Part shown: positions 7,580 to 15,073 of the stretch, one piece after another
How positions within the stretch are numbered: position 1 is the stretch's first letter
Layout of the letters: each line of letters opens with the position of its first letter
Origin: an uncultured Bdellovibrionales bacterium
GTDB taxonomy: Bacteria; Bdellovibrionota; Bdellovibrionia; Bdellovibrionales; UBA1609
Assembly (NCBI GenBank): GCA_938002015.1
Contig: CALLAU010000032.1
Location: 1-51,628, forward strand
DNA: 51,628 bases
Direction: 5' to 3'
Program-made: the position numbers and the translations under genes
The notes under the pieces: generated by a model
Seen by the model: only the letters and a program-made list of their open reading frames with translations
Told to the model about the DNA's origin: nothing
The model's database searches: none

Positions 7580-8641
7580 TTAAAATGGGTTACGCAGGTC
7601 TTTATAGGAAATTTTAAAAGATTTCACAGTCTTATTTCCTTTAAAATCATAAACACTTACTGTAACACCCCCATCATAAGCTAATGGCAGAGGAACTTTG
7701 TAATAAAACTTGGTATTAACTGACCCTTTAAGATTAAGTGGGTAAGCAGGATCTCCAATACAAAACTTTCCGTAATAGATCTCTCTAATATCAAAATCTA
7801 GTTCTAAACCTTTAGAGAAATCATATGTTAAGTTTGGAACATCACCTTGATCATAAGAAATATCGATTATAGTTACTGCTTGAGCTATTTTGTTATTACT
7901 TAAATAATCTTCAGCTTCAAAAACTAAATACTCCGGATTAAGAATCTCGGTATTCTCTTTTACAGACTTTAAAAACTCACCATTATGAAGCTTACACTTA
8001 GCTAAAGTATTTTCTTCTTTATAAAAAACACCTTTAATCTTTGGAGGGATTTCATCTTTAACTTCACTACTCAATGCAAAAGGGTTTAAGTACTTTCCAT
8101 TCTTATCTATAACATTATAGTGAATGTGATCATATAAAATACCGAACTGATTAAGCTCTCTTGAAACTACATGACCAACTACAGTCCCTGCCTCAATTCT
8201 TTTATTAGTTATAATCGCTCCTCTAATATCCATTGTCATTTTGACAGCATCAATATGATGAAACTCAAATCTTCTTCCCTCATCATCAATAATTGCTACT
8301 TCAAAAAAAGTTCTCAGCCTTGTTTGTAAAACTAGGTCATTCATTGTTTCTAAAAGTGGGTAAAATATTTTTTCAGAGTGACCAGTTGGCAAGTCTCGAT
8401 ACTCATAATACCCAGCCTCTATCCTGCCAGAAACAGGTGTTATAACCTCTGAACCAGCACTAGCTACAATATCTTGTCCTGCATGAAAGTACTTTGAGCC
8501 AATTTCTACAAACTGAGATAAGTTAGCACCGAACTGGTGACTTTCATTATTAAGCTTAACTGGCCAATCTAAAAGCTCACTAGCAAATACTTGGTTTAAG
8601 AAAGCATAAACACAAGTAAACAAAATTACATACTTAAACAT
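7580..8641 (-). CDS. Secreted M23 (LytM-type) metallopeptidase
   Basis: A protein of 353 residues with a signal peptide (VILFTCVYAFLNQVFA, cut near residue 20). The peptidase domain is near the N-terminus: HAGQD at 53-57 gives the first zinc ligands (H-x-G-x-D) and H172-x-H174 in DHIHYNV replaces the usual HLH. A further H-H pair is at 128-129. M23 enzymes cut peptide bonds in peptidoglycan cross-bridges. After the domain come about 170 residues of beta-rich sequence with no family recognised, which may bind wall or direct the enzyme. In a predator such enzymes act on self wall or on prey wall; the sequence does not tell which. It is preceded by a palindrome and a candidate promoter. Confidence 0.85.
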   Translation of the reverse strand: MFKYVILFTCVYAFLNQVFASELLDWPVKLNNESHQFGANLSQFVEIGSKYFHAGQDIVASAGSEVITPVSGRIEAGYYEYRDLPTGHSEKIFYPLLETMNDLVLQTRLRTFFEVAIIDDEGRRFEFHHIDAVKMTMDIRGAIITNKRIEAGTVVGHVVSRELNQFGILYDHIHYNVIDKNGKYLNPFALSSEVKDEIPPKIKGVFYKEENTLAKCKLHNGEFLKSVKENTEILNPEYLVFEAEDYLSNNKIAQAVTIIDISYDQGDVPNLTYDFSKGLELDFDIREIYYGKFCIGDPAYPLNLKGSVNTKFYYKVPLPLAYDGGVTVSVYDFKGNKTVKSFKISYKDLRNPF

Positions 8642-8716
8642 AGGATCAATTTAACTTGTAAAAAGTTTTGATCATAGCATTTTTTAAAGAAGCCTAAAAA
8701 TTAGCCTCCTCTATGT

Positions 8717-8748
8717 ATTATACGCCATATCTCATAAGATTATCTTAT
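8717..8748 (-). promoter_or_regulatory. Candidate promoter with a palindrome over the -35 region
   Basis: On the minus strand TATAAT (8722-8717) is a perfect -10 box. No good -35 box lies 17 bases upstream. Instead the perfect palindrome ATAAGAT-T-ATCTTAT (8734-8748) covers that position. This arrangement suits an activator or repressor site controlling the M23 peptidase gene that starts at 8641. The palindrome also follows the permease gene stop, so a role in transcript end formation is possible, though no T-run follows. Confidence 0.4.
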
Positions 8749-8753
8749 TATAC

Positions 8754-9821
8754 CTAAACTGGCTCTTCCATTGAGCCTGACATCCAAGCAGTAATATATT
8801 TACCACCTTCAATTTTATTTAAGACTATTTTTAAAACAGCTGTAATTGGTACAGCTAAAAAAGCACCAACAATACCCCAAATAAGACTCCAGAACATAAG
8901 AGAAAGAAGGACTGTTATGGGGTGAAGGTTTAAACTTCTTCCCATCATCTTTGGCTCCATAATACTTCCAATAAAAAACTGAACAGCTCCAGGTATGATG
9001 ATAACAAGCGCTACCATTAAACTTGATTCATATTGAAGAAGAGCAACAGGCAGTGGAAGTACAGTCGCGATAAGTGAGCCTACCGTTGGAATAAAGTTTA
9101 AAACAAAAGTTAAAAACGCAAAAACAAAAGCTAAGTCTAATCTAAAGAAACTTAGGATAACAAACACAATAGCGGCTGTTATAGTTGATGCAAAAAGCTT
9201 TACACTTAAATATTTACTGATCTGTGAGTTGATTTCTTTTCCTACTTCACTAACAGGCTCTCCTGTTTCAGAGTTATTTACTTCATCTTGCTCCTTATTA
9301 GCTGGAGAACCTGTAAATAAGAAGAGAAGAAATATAAAAACTAAACCTGTTGTAGATATGAGACTTAAAGCCCATGCTCCAGCACCTCTAAAAAGCTGCA
9401 TCACAGGTAAGTTTTTAACAAGCTCTGAAAGCTTTATATCTTCCATAGGAACACCAAAACTACTTAAAAAATCTTGTATTTGATCAGCAAAGTAAACAAC
9501 TTTTGCCTGATAAACACTATAGCCAGAAACAAACTGTTGAATTGCTGAAGACATAATAAGGAAAACACCAAATAAGATTAAAAAGACAACTAAAAAAGTT
9601 GTAACCAAAGCTAAGCTTCTTGGAAATTTTAACTTCTTCATGAAAAAAAGCCTGATTGGTGATAATATAAAATAAGCAAATAAACTTAAAACAAAGGGAA
9701 TCATAATTCCTCTTGTATAATGAAGTGCAAAAGCAAGAGCGACACACGCAACTATTGAACTTGCAAAGTTTGTTACTCCATTACCTGCTAACCAATATTG
9801 GCCTACTTTTTTTTCTGACAT
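8754..9821 (-). CDS. AI-2E family transporter (PF01594 permease)
   Basis: A protein of 355 residues with about eight membrane segments and a soluble middle region, the arrangement of PerM/YdiK/TqsA proteins. Family blocks include IMIPFVLSLFAYFILSPI near residue 40, the helix-loop FVLNFIPTVGSLIATVLPLPVALL in the C-terminal half, and GSIMEPKMMGRSLNLHPITVLLSLMFWSLIWG before the end. Members move diverse small molecules or ions; AI-2 export is established for only a few, so the name should not be read as function. The insert KEQDEVNNSETGEPVSEVGKE around residue 180 is a hydrophilic cytoplasmic loop. Monocistronic in appearance. Confidence 0.88.
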   Translation of the reverse strand: MSEKKVGQYWLAGNGVTNFASSIVACVALAFALHYTRGIMIPFVLSLFAYFILSPIRLFFMKKLKFPRSLALVTTFLVVFLILFGVFLIMSSAIQQFVSGYSVYQAKVVYFADQIQDFLSSFGVPMEDIKLSELVKNLPVMQLFRGAGAWALSLISTTGLVFIFLLFLFTGSPANKEQDEVNNSETGEPVSEVGKEINSQISKYLSVKLFASTITAAIVFVILSFFRLDLAFVFAFLTFVLNFIPTVGSLIATVLPLPVALLQYESSLMVALVIIIPGAVQFFIGSIMEPKMMGRSLNLHPITVLLSLMFWSLIWGIVGAFLAVPITAVLKIVLNKIEGGKYITAWMSGSMEEPV

Positions 9822-10035
9822 TAATTTTCTCCACTCACTTTAAAAGATAACAAGAGTATCTCTTGTTTCTATTATGATGTAAATTATTCAAAACACAGCT
9901 CCCTTTTGAAACCAGTGACTTAAAAACACTATATAAGTAATTTCAAATACTTACAGGGCTTTATTTATTTAAAAAATCAAATAAATATCAGTTCAAGAAA
10001 AGCTTTCAAAGCCTGCGATCAATCTAGCTTTTTAA

Positions 10036-10064
10036 TTGCTAAAGTCTAGGTTTGCCTGCATAAA
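10036..10064 (+). promoter_or_regulatory. Candidate promoter of the second C-rich RNA
   Basis: TTGCTA (10036-10041) and CATAAA (10059-10064) are spaced by 17 bases, each matching four of six consensus positions. The predicted start is near 10071, just at the first C-run. A further pair, TTGAAA near 9906 and TATATA near 9930 (18-base spacing), could give a longer RNA from about 9942. Confidence 0.35.
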
Positions 10065-10070
10065 CATCGA

Positions 10071-10125
10071 ATCCCCCTAGCGGCCTGGTCCCCCTCCTTA
10101 CCCTCTTCCAGGTCGCTTTTTTTTT
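10071..10125 (+). ncRNA. Candidate short C-rich small RNA ending in a terminator hairpin
   Basis: The predicted RNA is about 55 nt: a single-stranded 5' end AUCCCCCU (10071-10078), then a 9-bp stem with a 19-base loop rich in C (10089-10107, including CCCCCUCCUU), then nine U residues. It lies in a 335-base gene-free gap between a minus-strand and a plus-strand gene, and the terminator points away from both neighbours: the minus-strand permease gene starts at 9821 and the plus-strand amidase gene starts downstream at 10157. It could be a terminated leader of the amidase gene, but that gene begins only 32 bases after the T-run. The C-rich loop is complementary to Shine-Dalgarno sequences, as in the RNA at 2433-2615. 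Confidence 0.55.
10080..10125 (+). terminator. Strong intrinsic terminator with a C-rich loop
   Basis: GCGGCCTGG (10080-10088) pairs with CCAGGTCGC (10108-10116) over 9 bp including one G-U pair, followed directly by T9 (10117-10125). The loop of 19 bases is unusually long and nearly all pyrimidine. Confidence 0.85.
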
Positions 10126-10156
10126 ACCCTTAAATATGTAAAAATAATCATCACTC

Positions 10157-10990
10157 ATGATGAAAACCAATCAAACTATTTTTTTATTAAAAACCTTGTT
10201 ACTCGTAGGCTTATACGCACCTTTTAGCGCTCACTCAAAAAATAAAAACGAACTAAGTACTCATTCCAAGGCTAAAAAAAGTCTAAAAGTTTTTATCGAC
10301 CCTGGGCACGGAGGCAAAGACCCTGGGGCCTATGTTGACGGGATTAAAGAGTCTAAAGTTACATTAAAGACATCTCTTTTACTTAAGGAGGAGCTCTTAT
10401 CTATTGGTTTTGATGTAAAACTCAGTAGAGAAACAGACTCAGAATCAGTCCCCTTAAGGTCTCGAGTAGAAAAAGCCAACAAATGGAAAGCCGACCTTGT
10501 TCTCTCAATTCATGCAAACTCCAGTACTCACAAACAACTAAGAGGTGCTGAGTTTTTTATCGACCTTCCCTTTAAACCAAATAAAGAGGATTATGATGAG
10601 ATCCTTTCAACAGAACACAGTCAAAGAATGAGTTTAAGGTGGAGCGCTGTTGAAGAAGAACTCTTAAGCATCAAAAGCAAGAGTAAAAAGGCCTCTGTTG
10701 CAACTTTAAATAAAATTGATCAATTTGAAAAAAGCCACCTATTAGCACAAAGCCTCTCTTCTTTTTGGGAAGTGCATAAACTTCCAAGTGGCAAAAGAAA
10801 AGACCTCATCTTTACCTCTCCTCTTTTTATGCTTAAGCACTCACCTATTCCAACTGTACTAATTGAGTTAGGCTACCTCTCTCACCCTATTGAGCAGCAA
10901 ATGCTTCTTTCAGAGGATGAGCAAAGAAAGTTTGCAAAAAAAATATCAAAAGGACTCCTAAGCTTTCTAGACAAATACTCACTTAAATGA
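10157..10990 (+). CDS. N-acetylmuramoyl-L-alanine amidase (Amidase_3)
   Basis: A protein of 277 residues with a signal peptide (TIFLLKTLLLVGLYAPFSAHS, cut near residue 27). The catalytic domain fills the rest: H51 in FIDPGHGGKDPGA, E65 in GIKESKVTLK and H119 in LVLSIHANSS are the three zinc ligands, and E238 in VLIELGYLSHP is the catalytic glutamate. The family cuts the bond between muramic acid and the stem peptide, splitting septa or remodelling wall. An insertion of about 60 residues (SKSKKASVATLNKIDQ region) between H119 and E238 resembles the autoinhibitory helix of AmiA/AmiC-type enzymes. The gene starts with ATGATG, so either codon may be used. It is followed after 13 bases by rph. Confidence 0.92.
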   Translation: MMKTNQTIFLLKTLLLVGLYAPFSAHSKNKNELSTHSKAKKSLKVFIDPGHGGKDPGAYVDGIKESKVTLKTSLLLKEELLSIGFDVKLSRETDSESVPLRSRVEKANKWKADLVLSIHANSSTHKQLRGAEFFIDLPFKPNKEDYDEILSTEHSQRMSLRWSAVEEELLSIKSKSKKASVATLNKIDQFEKSHLLAQSLSSFWEVHKLPSGKRKDLIFTSPLFMLKHSPIPTVLIELGYLSHPIEQQMLLSEDEQRKFAKKISKGLLSFLDKYSLK

Positions 10991-11003
10991 GACTACTCTC
11001 TTC

Positions 11004-11723
11004 ATGATTAGAAAAGAGAATCGCCCAAATCCTGAGGCAAGACCTGTTAGCTTTGAATTAGACCCTATTGAACACGCAGAAGGCAGTTGTATTGTTTCTT
11101 TTGGAAAAACCAAAGTCCTTTGCACATGCTCAGTTGAAACTAAAGTGCCTAAGTGGCTTCAAGGAAAAGGAGATGGCTGGGTAACAGCAGAATACTCTAT
11201 GCTACCTCGCTCAACACACACTAGAATAAGGCGTGATAAAGCTATGTCGGGCGGACGATCTCAAGAGATCTCTAGACTTATCGGAAGAGCCCTAAGATCT
11301 GGTGTTGATATGTCTAAAATTCCTGAAAAATCTTTTATTGTAGACTGCGACGTTCTTCAAGCTGATGGAGGAACAAGAACTGCAGCAATTACAGGTGGTT
11401 TTGTTGCTATGGCCAGAGCTTTTGATTTCTTAAAAGCTCAAGGAGAAATCTCTGAAAACCCTCTTAAGTATCAAATCGCTGCTCTTTCTGCCGGCTATGT
11501 TGAAAATGAACTTTTAGTAGATTTAGATTATGAAGAAGATAGCAACTGTCAGTCCGACATTAACCTTGTTTTTAATAGTCAGTCTCAGCTCATTGAAGTT
11601 CAAGGAACAGCTGAAAGCAAAGCTTTTACAATTGAAGAACTCACAAATTTAATAAAAGACACGCAAGTTGAAGTAGAAAAAATATTTAAACTTCAAAAAG
11701 AAGCCATTACTTCAAAAGCATAA
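11004..11723 (+). CDS. rph: Ribonuclease PH
   Basis: A protein of 239 residues, normal for RNase PH, which trims tRNA 3' ends by adding phosphate across the bond. The sequence follows the family closely from RPNPEARPVSFELDPIEHAEGS, through the phosphate and RNA contact segment WVTAEYSMLPRSTHTR and R-x-S-x-EISRLIGRALR, to the active-site strand VDCDVLQADGGTRTAAITG. The C-terminal half has DLDYEEDSNCQSDINLV with the metal-binding aspartates. It lies between the amidase gene and rdgB, all on the plus strand with gaps of 13 and 29 bases; the rph-rdgB pairing is common in bacteria and supports one transcript. Confidence 0.96.
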   Translation: MIRKENRPNPEARPVSFELDPIEHAEGSCIVSFGKTKVLCTCSVETKVPKWLQGKGDGWVTAEYSMLPRSTHTRIRRDKAMSGGRSQEISRLIGRALRSGVDMSKIPEKSFIVDCDVLQADGGTRTAAITGGFVAMARAFDFLKAQGEISENPLKYQIAALSAGYVENELLVDLDYEEDSNCQSDINLVFNSQSQLIEVQGTAESKAFTIEELTNLIKDTQVEVEKIFKLQKEAITSKA

Positions 11724-11752
11724 ATAAAAAAAGAAAAAGGTATTTAGAAAAA

Positions 11753-12346
11753 ATGGATATTTGGTTAGCGACTTTAAATAAAAATAAAGTAAAGGAATTT
11801 AGAGACCTTTTCAAGAGTACCGATTATACAATAAGAGCAGCATCTGAGCTAGATTTTTACAAGGCTCCAAAAGAAGATGGAGATAGCTTTGTTGCAAACG
11901 CACTTATTAAAGCTAAGAGTCTTAAGGCTGCAATTTCTAATAAAGATTGCTGGGTTGTAGGAGAAGACTCTGGTTTAGAAGTTGAGGGCTTAAATGGTCT
12001 ACCGGGAATTCACTCTGCTCGTTATGCAGGAGAAAACGCACTAGACATTCAAAACAATGATAAGCTTGTAAAAATGCTTGGGCTTAGAAGTCCTCAAAAT
12101 AGAAAAGCAAGATACTGGTGCCAAATCGTAGCGATAGGTCCTAACAACCAAGAACTTGAAATTGGAGCTCCTTGCAATGGATTAATTGGAGTCACTCCTA
12201 AAGGCAGTGGCGGTTTTGGTTATGATCCCCTTTTTATTCCTGAAGGGTTTGAAAAAACTATGGCTGAGCTTTTACCCGCAGAAAAACATGAAATTTCTCA
12301 CAGAGGAAAAGCTGCAAGAGAATTTTTAAATAAGCTTACAAGCTAA
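11753..12346 (+). CDS. rdgB: RdgB/HAM1 non-canonical purine NTP pyrophosphatase
   Basis: A protein of 197 residues matching the family length. It hydrolyses ITP, dITP and XTP to the monophosphates and keeps deaminated purines out of nucleic acids. The N-terminal ATLNKNKVKEF is the substrate-binding start of the family, VVGEDSGLEVEGLNGLPGI contains the catalytic and metal-binding acidic residues, HSARYAG follows it, and GFGYDPLFIPEG and HEISHRGKA close the active site. It is cytoplasmic, 29 bases after rph and probably co-transcribed. Confidence 0.95.
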   Translation: MDIWLATLNKNKVKEFRDLFKSTDYTIRAASELDFYKAPKEDGDSFVANALIKAKSLKAAISNKDCWVVGEDSGLEVEGLNGLPGIHSARYAGENALDIQNNDKLVKMLGLRSPQNRKARYWCQIVAIGPNNQELEIGAPCNGLIGVTPKGSGGFGYDPLFIPEGFEKTMAELLPAEKHEISHRGKAAREFLNKLTS

Positions 12347-12465
12347 AACGTATACTCCTTCGTATTTGTAAAGAATTTCTGAAAAGAAACAAAAACTACT
12401 TAAAACATAAAACCTTCACCTCTTTAGACTAGCCACAAACAGACTTGTTTAGCCGATAATAGACT

Positions 12466-13431
12466 ATGAGATCAATTTTGTTTAAGTTTATTATATCCGC
12501 TCTAAGTTTAATACTAGTAGTCTCTTGTAGTGACTTAAAGTCATCAGCAAGCTCAACTCCTTTTATAAGCAAATGGAGTTTTACAAGCGACAACTACTTT
12601 TTTGAGCTTCCAATTGAGAGTGGTTTTGAGTACAACTTTGAAGTAGACTGGGGAGATGGAAGTGAAATAACGTCCTTTGATGACCCAGACAAAGCTCACA
12701 CTTATACTACTGCAGGCACTTATGAGATAACTATAACAGGAACTATTCAAAGTTTTAGAAATGATGGGGCATAATCTGCTGACCTTATCGAAGTTACTAA
12801 TTTTGGAGATGGACTTGGATGGCTCTACTTAAGATCTGCCTTTGAGGGTAATGTTAATTTAACTGTGTTTAATGGAGGAGACGTGAGTTTAGTTACTGAC
12901 ATCGAGTCCATGTTTAAAAATGCAACCAACGTTGAACCTTCAATTGCTAATTGGGATACCTCAAGTGTTATTAACATGAGCTCCATGTTTGCTGACACAG
13001 TCTTAGCAAATCCTGACGTAAGTAACTGGAACACTTCTAAAGTAACTAATATGTTTGGTATGTTTACATATGCCACTGCCGCTACACTAACTGACTTAAG
13101 TGGATGGAACACCTCTAAAGTAACTAATATGCGCCTTATGTTTACTGGAGTAACATCAAATTTAAGTTCTATAAGTGGCTGGGATACTGGTTTGGTAGAA
13201 AACTTTGGCTTTATGTTTAGTAGTGCGAATATGGCAAACCCAAATATCAGCGGCTGGAATACAAGCAGTGCTACCCAAATGCCCCAAATGTTTAGGCTTG
13301 CTGCAAGTTTTGATCAAGATTTAAGTGGCTGGTCAGTTAACTTAGTTACAAGTTGCGGCGATTTTTCTGATAGCACATCAAGTTCTTGGATGAGCAATGA
13401 AAAACCAGTTTTTAATAACTGTACCCCTTAA
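12466..13431 (+). pseudogene. PKD and BspA-like repeat lipoprotein interrupted by an in-frame TAA
   Basis: One reading frame runs from ATG 12466 to TAA 13429-13431 with a single extra stop, TAA, at 12772-12774. The first part (102 residues) has a lipobox (LILVVSC, cysteine near 21) and a PKD-like domain (FEVDWGDGSEI, then HTYTTAGTYEITITGT). The part after the stop holds about five BspA/DUF285 repeats of the form NWDTSSVxNMSxMF. Homologues of this class have the PKD-like and repeat parts in one chain, so the two halves belong together. A single base change from CAA, GAA or AAA would create the TAA. It may be a recent pseudogene, a phase-variable or read-through gene, or a sequencing error. The intact protein would be an outer-surface lipoprotein for adhesion (family inference). 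Confidence 0.8.
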
Positions 13432-13433
13432 AC

Positions 13434-13464
13434 AAAAAAAAGCCACTTTAAATAAAGTGGCTTT
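13434..13464. terminator. Bidirectional intrinsic terminator
   Basis: AAAGCCACTTTA (13439-13450) pairs perfectly with TAAAGTGGCTTT (13453-13464), flanked by an A-run that becomes T7 on the minus strand. It lies between the convergent BspA-type gene and pseudopilin-like gene and probably ends both transcripts, the minus-strand one more efficiently. Confidence 0.85.
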
Positions 13465-13489
13465 AAATCAATTTAAATAAACTTCATAT

Positions 13490-14704
13490 TTAATCTGTTA
13501 ACTTATAACAAGTTGTTGTGATTGAAACTTGCGCCATACTCCAAGCCCCACCTTTTATGTATCGTTCGTGAGGTTGCATATGGTCATTGGTTACACAGTA
13601 ATCATGCCCGTTAATTCTTTTAATAGATAAGTCAGAGTCACCTGATATACCATAATTACCAATAGTACAGTTTAATACTCTCCAACCCTTATTTGCATTA
13701 CAACCAATACCTTCATGCTGACCTGATCCACCCATAACAAAAGATCCTGTTTTATTATAAAGCTTAAAGATATTTTTATAGGCTTCACCACTGTCATTTT
13801 TAATAGCTTGAGCTCTACACCTACCTTCTTGTTGATTTAAGAGATTAGGCCCAACCTTAGCAACTTTTCTTGCTGGGAAGTAGTTTTGCCAAATGTGATT
13901 ATTCTTGTGTGTAGCATTAGACCATGGGTGCCTATTAAGCGCTCTCCAGTTCATCTTATCAAGGTTTGCATAAGCATCACAAAGTCCATCACCATTTGAA
14001 TCTTGCTCTCCATCACCATTATGATCTGGACAATAAGAAGTATTATCTTTAAAATACCTATCACCAACAGAGTTAAGGCAAAATTTTCTTTGAATTGCAA
14101 TCATACTTCGCTTCATAGTAGCTGTAATAAAAGAAGCTTTAGGCTCATTTTGACACTGCATAATTTTATTGTCTGAGTTTCTTGTATAAATCCTCATTGG
14201 AACTCTTTTATTATACATAAGATCATTAACTTTATTTTTTAAATCTATGCTAAAATCAACATAATGAAGAGTTGCTGGAGTTGAAATACCGCTAACTTCA
14301 ATTGTTGTTGGTACAGAAGGAATATTTTTAGTGATAAGTCTCATTCTAGATATTGAAACTTTATTATAACCAGTTACTTTTCCTTTTTTAATAAAAGCCT
14401 TTCCCCCGATCCTTAATTCATCAACAGTCTTATAATAAGTACTACTATTTGTTGGGTTATACTTAACTATGTCATTGCTCTTACGAAAAGCTTTGTCACA
14501 ATTACTTACGTTTTGTAAGTAATTCTCAAGCTCTCTTTTTACATCGATAGACTCTAGCTTAGACTCTAGTGAGACAATCGACTTACTTTGATTAAAGATT
14601 GTTGTTGCTAAAGCCATGCCTAAAACACTCATTATAGATGAAGCAATAACAACTTCTAATATCGAAAAACCTGCATTATTTGAATTTGATTTTACATTTC
14701 TCAT
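13490..14704 (-). CDS. Prepilin-like protein with calcium-binding-type repeat
   Basis: A protein of 404 residues from the ATG at 14704; an in-frame TTG at 14722 is possible but the shorter leader suits a prepilin. The N-terminus has a type III signal: a short basic leader ending in NNAG, then FSILEVVIASSIMSVLGMALAT with the conserved E at mature position 5, the site read by prepilin peptidase PilD. The large C-terminal region is unlike major pilins and contains two D-x-N-G-D-G motifs in a row (DHNGDGEQDSNGDGLCD), the thrombospondin type 3 or dockerin-type calcium loop. Many cysteines follow. It may be a minor pilin or adhesin carried on a type IV pilus or a type II secretion pseudopilin. No other pilus genes are adjacent. 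Confidence 0.75.
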   Translation of the reverse strand: MRNVKSNSNNAGFSILEVVIASSIMSVLGMALATTIFNQSKSIVSLESKLESIDVKRELENYLQNVSNCDKAFRKSNDIVKYNPTNSSTYYKTVDELRIGGKAFIKKGKVTGYNKVSISRMRLITKNIPSVPTTIEVSGISTPATLHYVDFSIDLKNKVNDLMYNKRVPMRIYTRNSDNKIMQCQNEPKASFITATMKRSMIAIQRKFCLNSVGDRYFKDNTSYCPDHNGDGEQDSNGDGLCDAYANLDKMNWRALNRHPWSNATHKNNHIWQNYFPARKVAKVGPNLLNQQEGRCRAQAIKNDSGEAYKNIFKLYNKTGSFVMGGSGQHEGIGCNANKGWRVLNCTIGNYGISGDSDLSIKRINGHDYCVTNDHMQPHERYIKGGAWSMAQVSITTTCYKLTD

Positions 14705-14821
14705 GATATTTAATCGGAGCAACTAGACCAAAATATAGAGTAAAACCTATTAAATTTCTCAAAAATGGAACATTAATAGAAAAATACTCAAAAATATGTC
14801 TTATTTCAAAACGGTTCTTAT

Positions 14822-14848
14822 AAAGTGTTGCCACTGACTTAACACTTT
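14822..14848. repeat. Perfect 8-bp inverted repeat
   Basis: AAAGTGTT (14822-14829) pairs with AACACTTT (14841-14848) across an 11-base loop. It sits in the 369-base gap between the divergent pilin-like gene (start 14704, -) and prs (start 15074, +), about 120 bases upstream of the pilin-like start. No T-run follows. It may be an operator. A TATAAT occurs at 15009-15014, but no paired -35 box at a good spacing was found, and I see nothing else that I can name in this gap. Confidence 0.35.
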
Positions 14849-15048
14849 CTCAATTCTTATAGCCATTCAATTTAGCAGTTTATAGCTAGTATTTTTAAAC
14901 TCTTCTTTACTATAAGTTCAAGTAGACTTTAGCGGCAGCTTAATTATTTGACTCCAGCCTTAGGCGTTTTAGACTTAGCAAAGCACACTTATTTACAAAA
15001 AACTCAATTATAATCGATATATAAGACCTGAAACCTAGACAAATGCAG

Positions 15049-15062
15049 CTAAACTGGTTTAG
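15049..15062. repeat. Inverted repeat just before prs
   Basis: CTAAAC-TG-GTTTAG spans 15049-15062 and ends 11 bases before the prs start codon, where a Shine-Dalgarno sequence would be expected but is weak (only TTGGTC). It could be a small operator or mRNA element, or chance. Confidence 0.3.
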
Positions 15063-15073
15063 AAATTGGTCAA

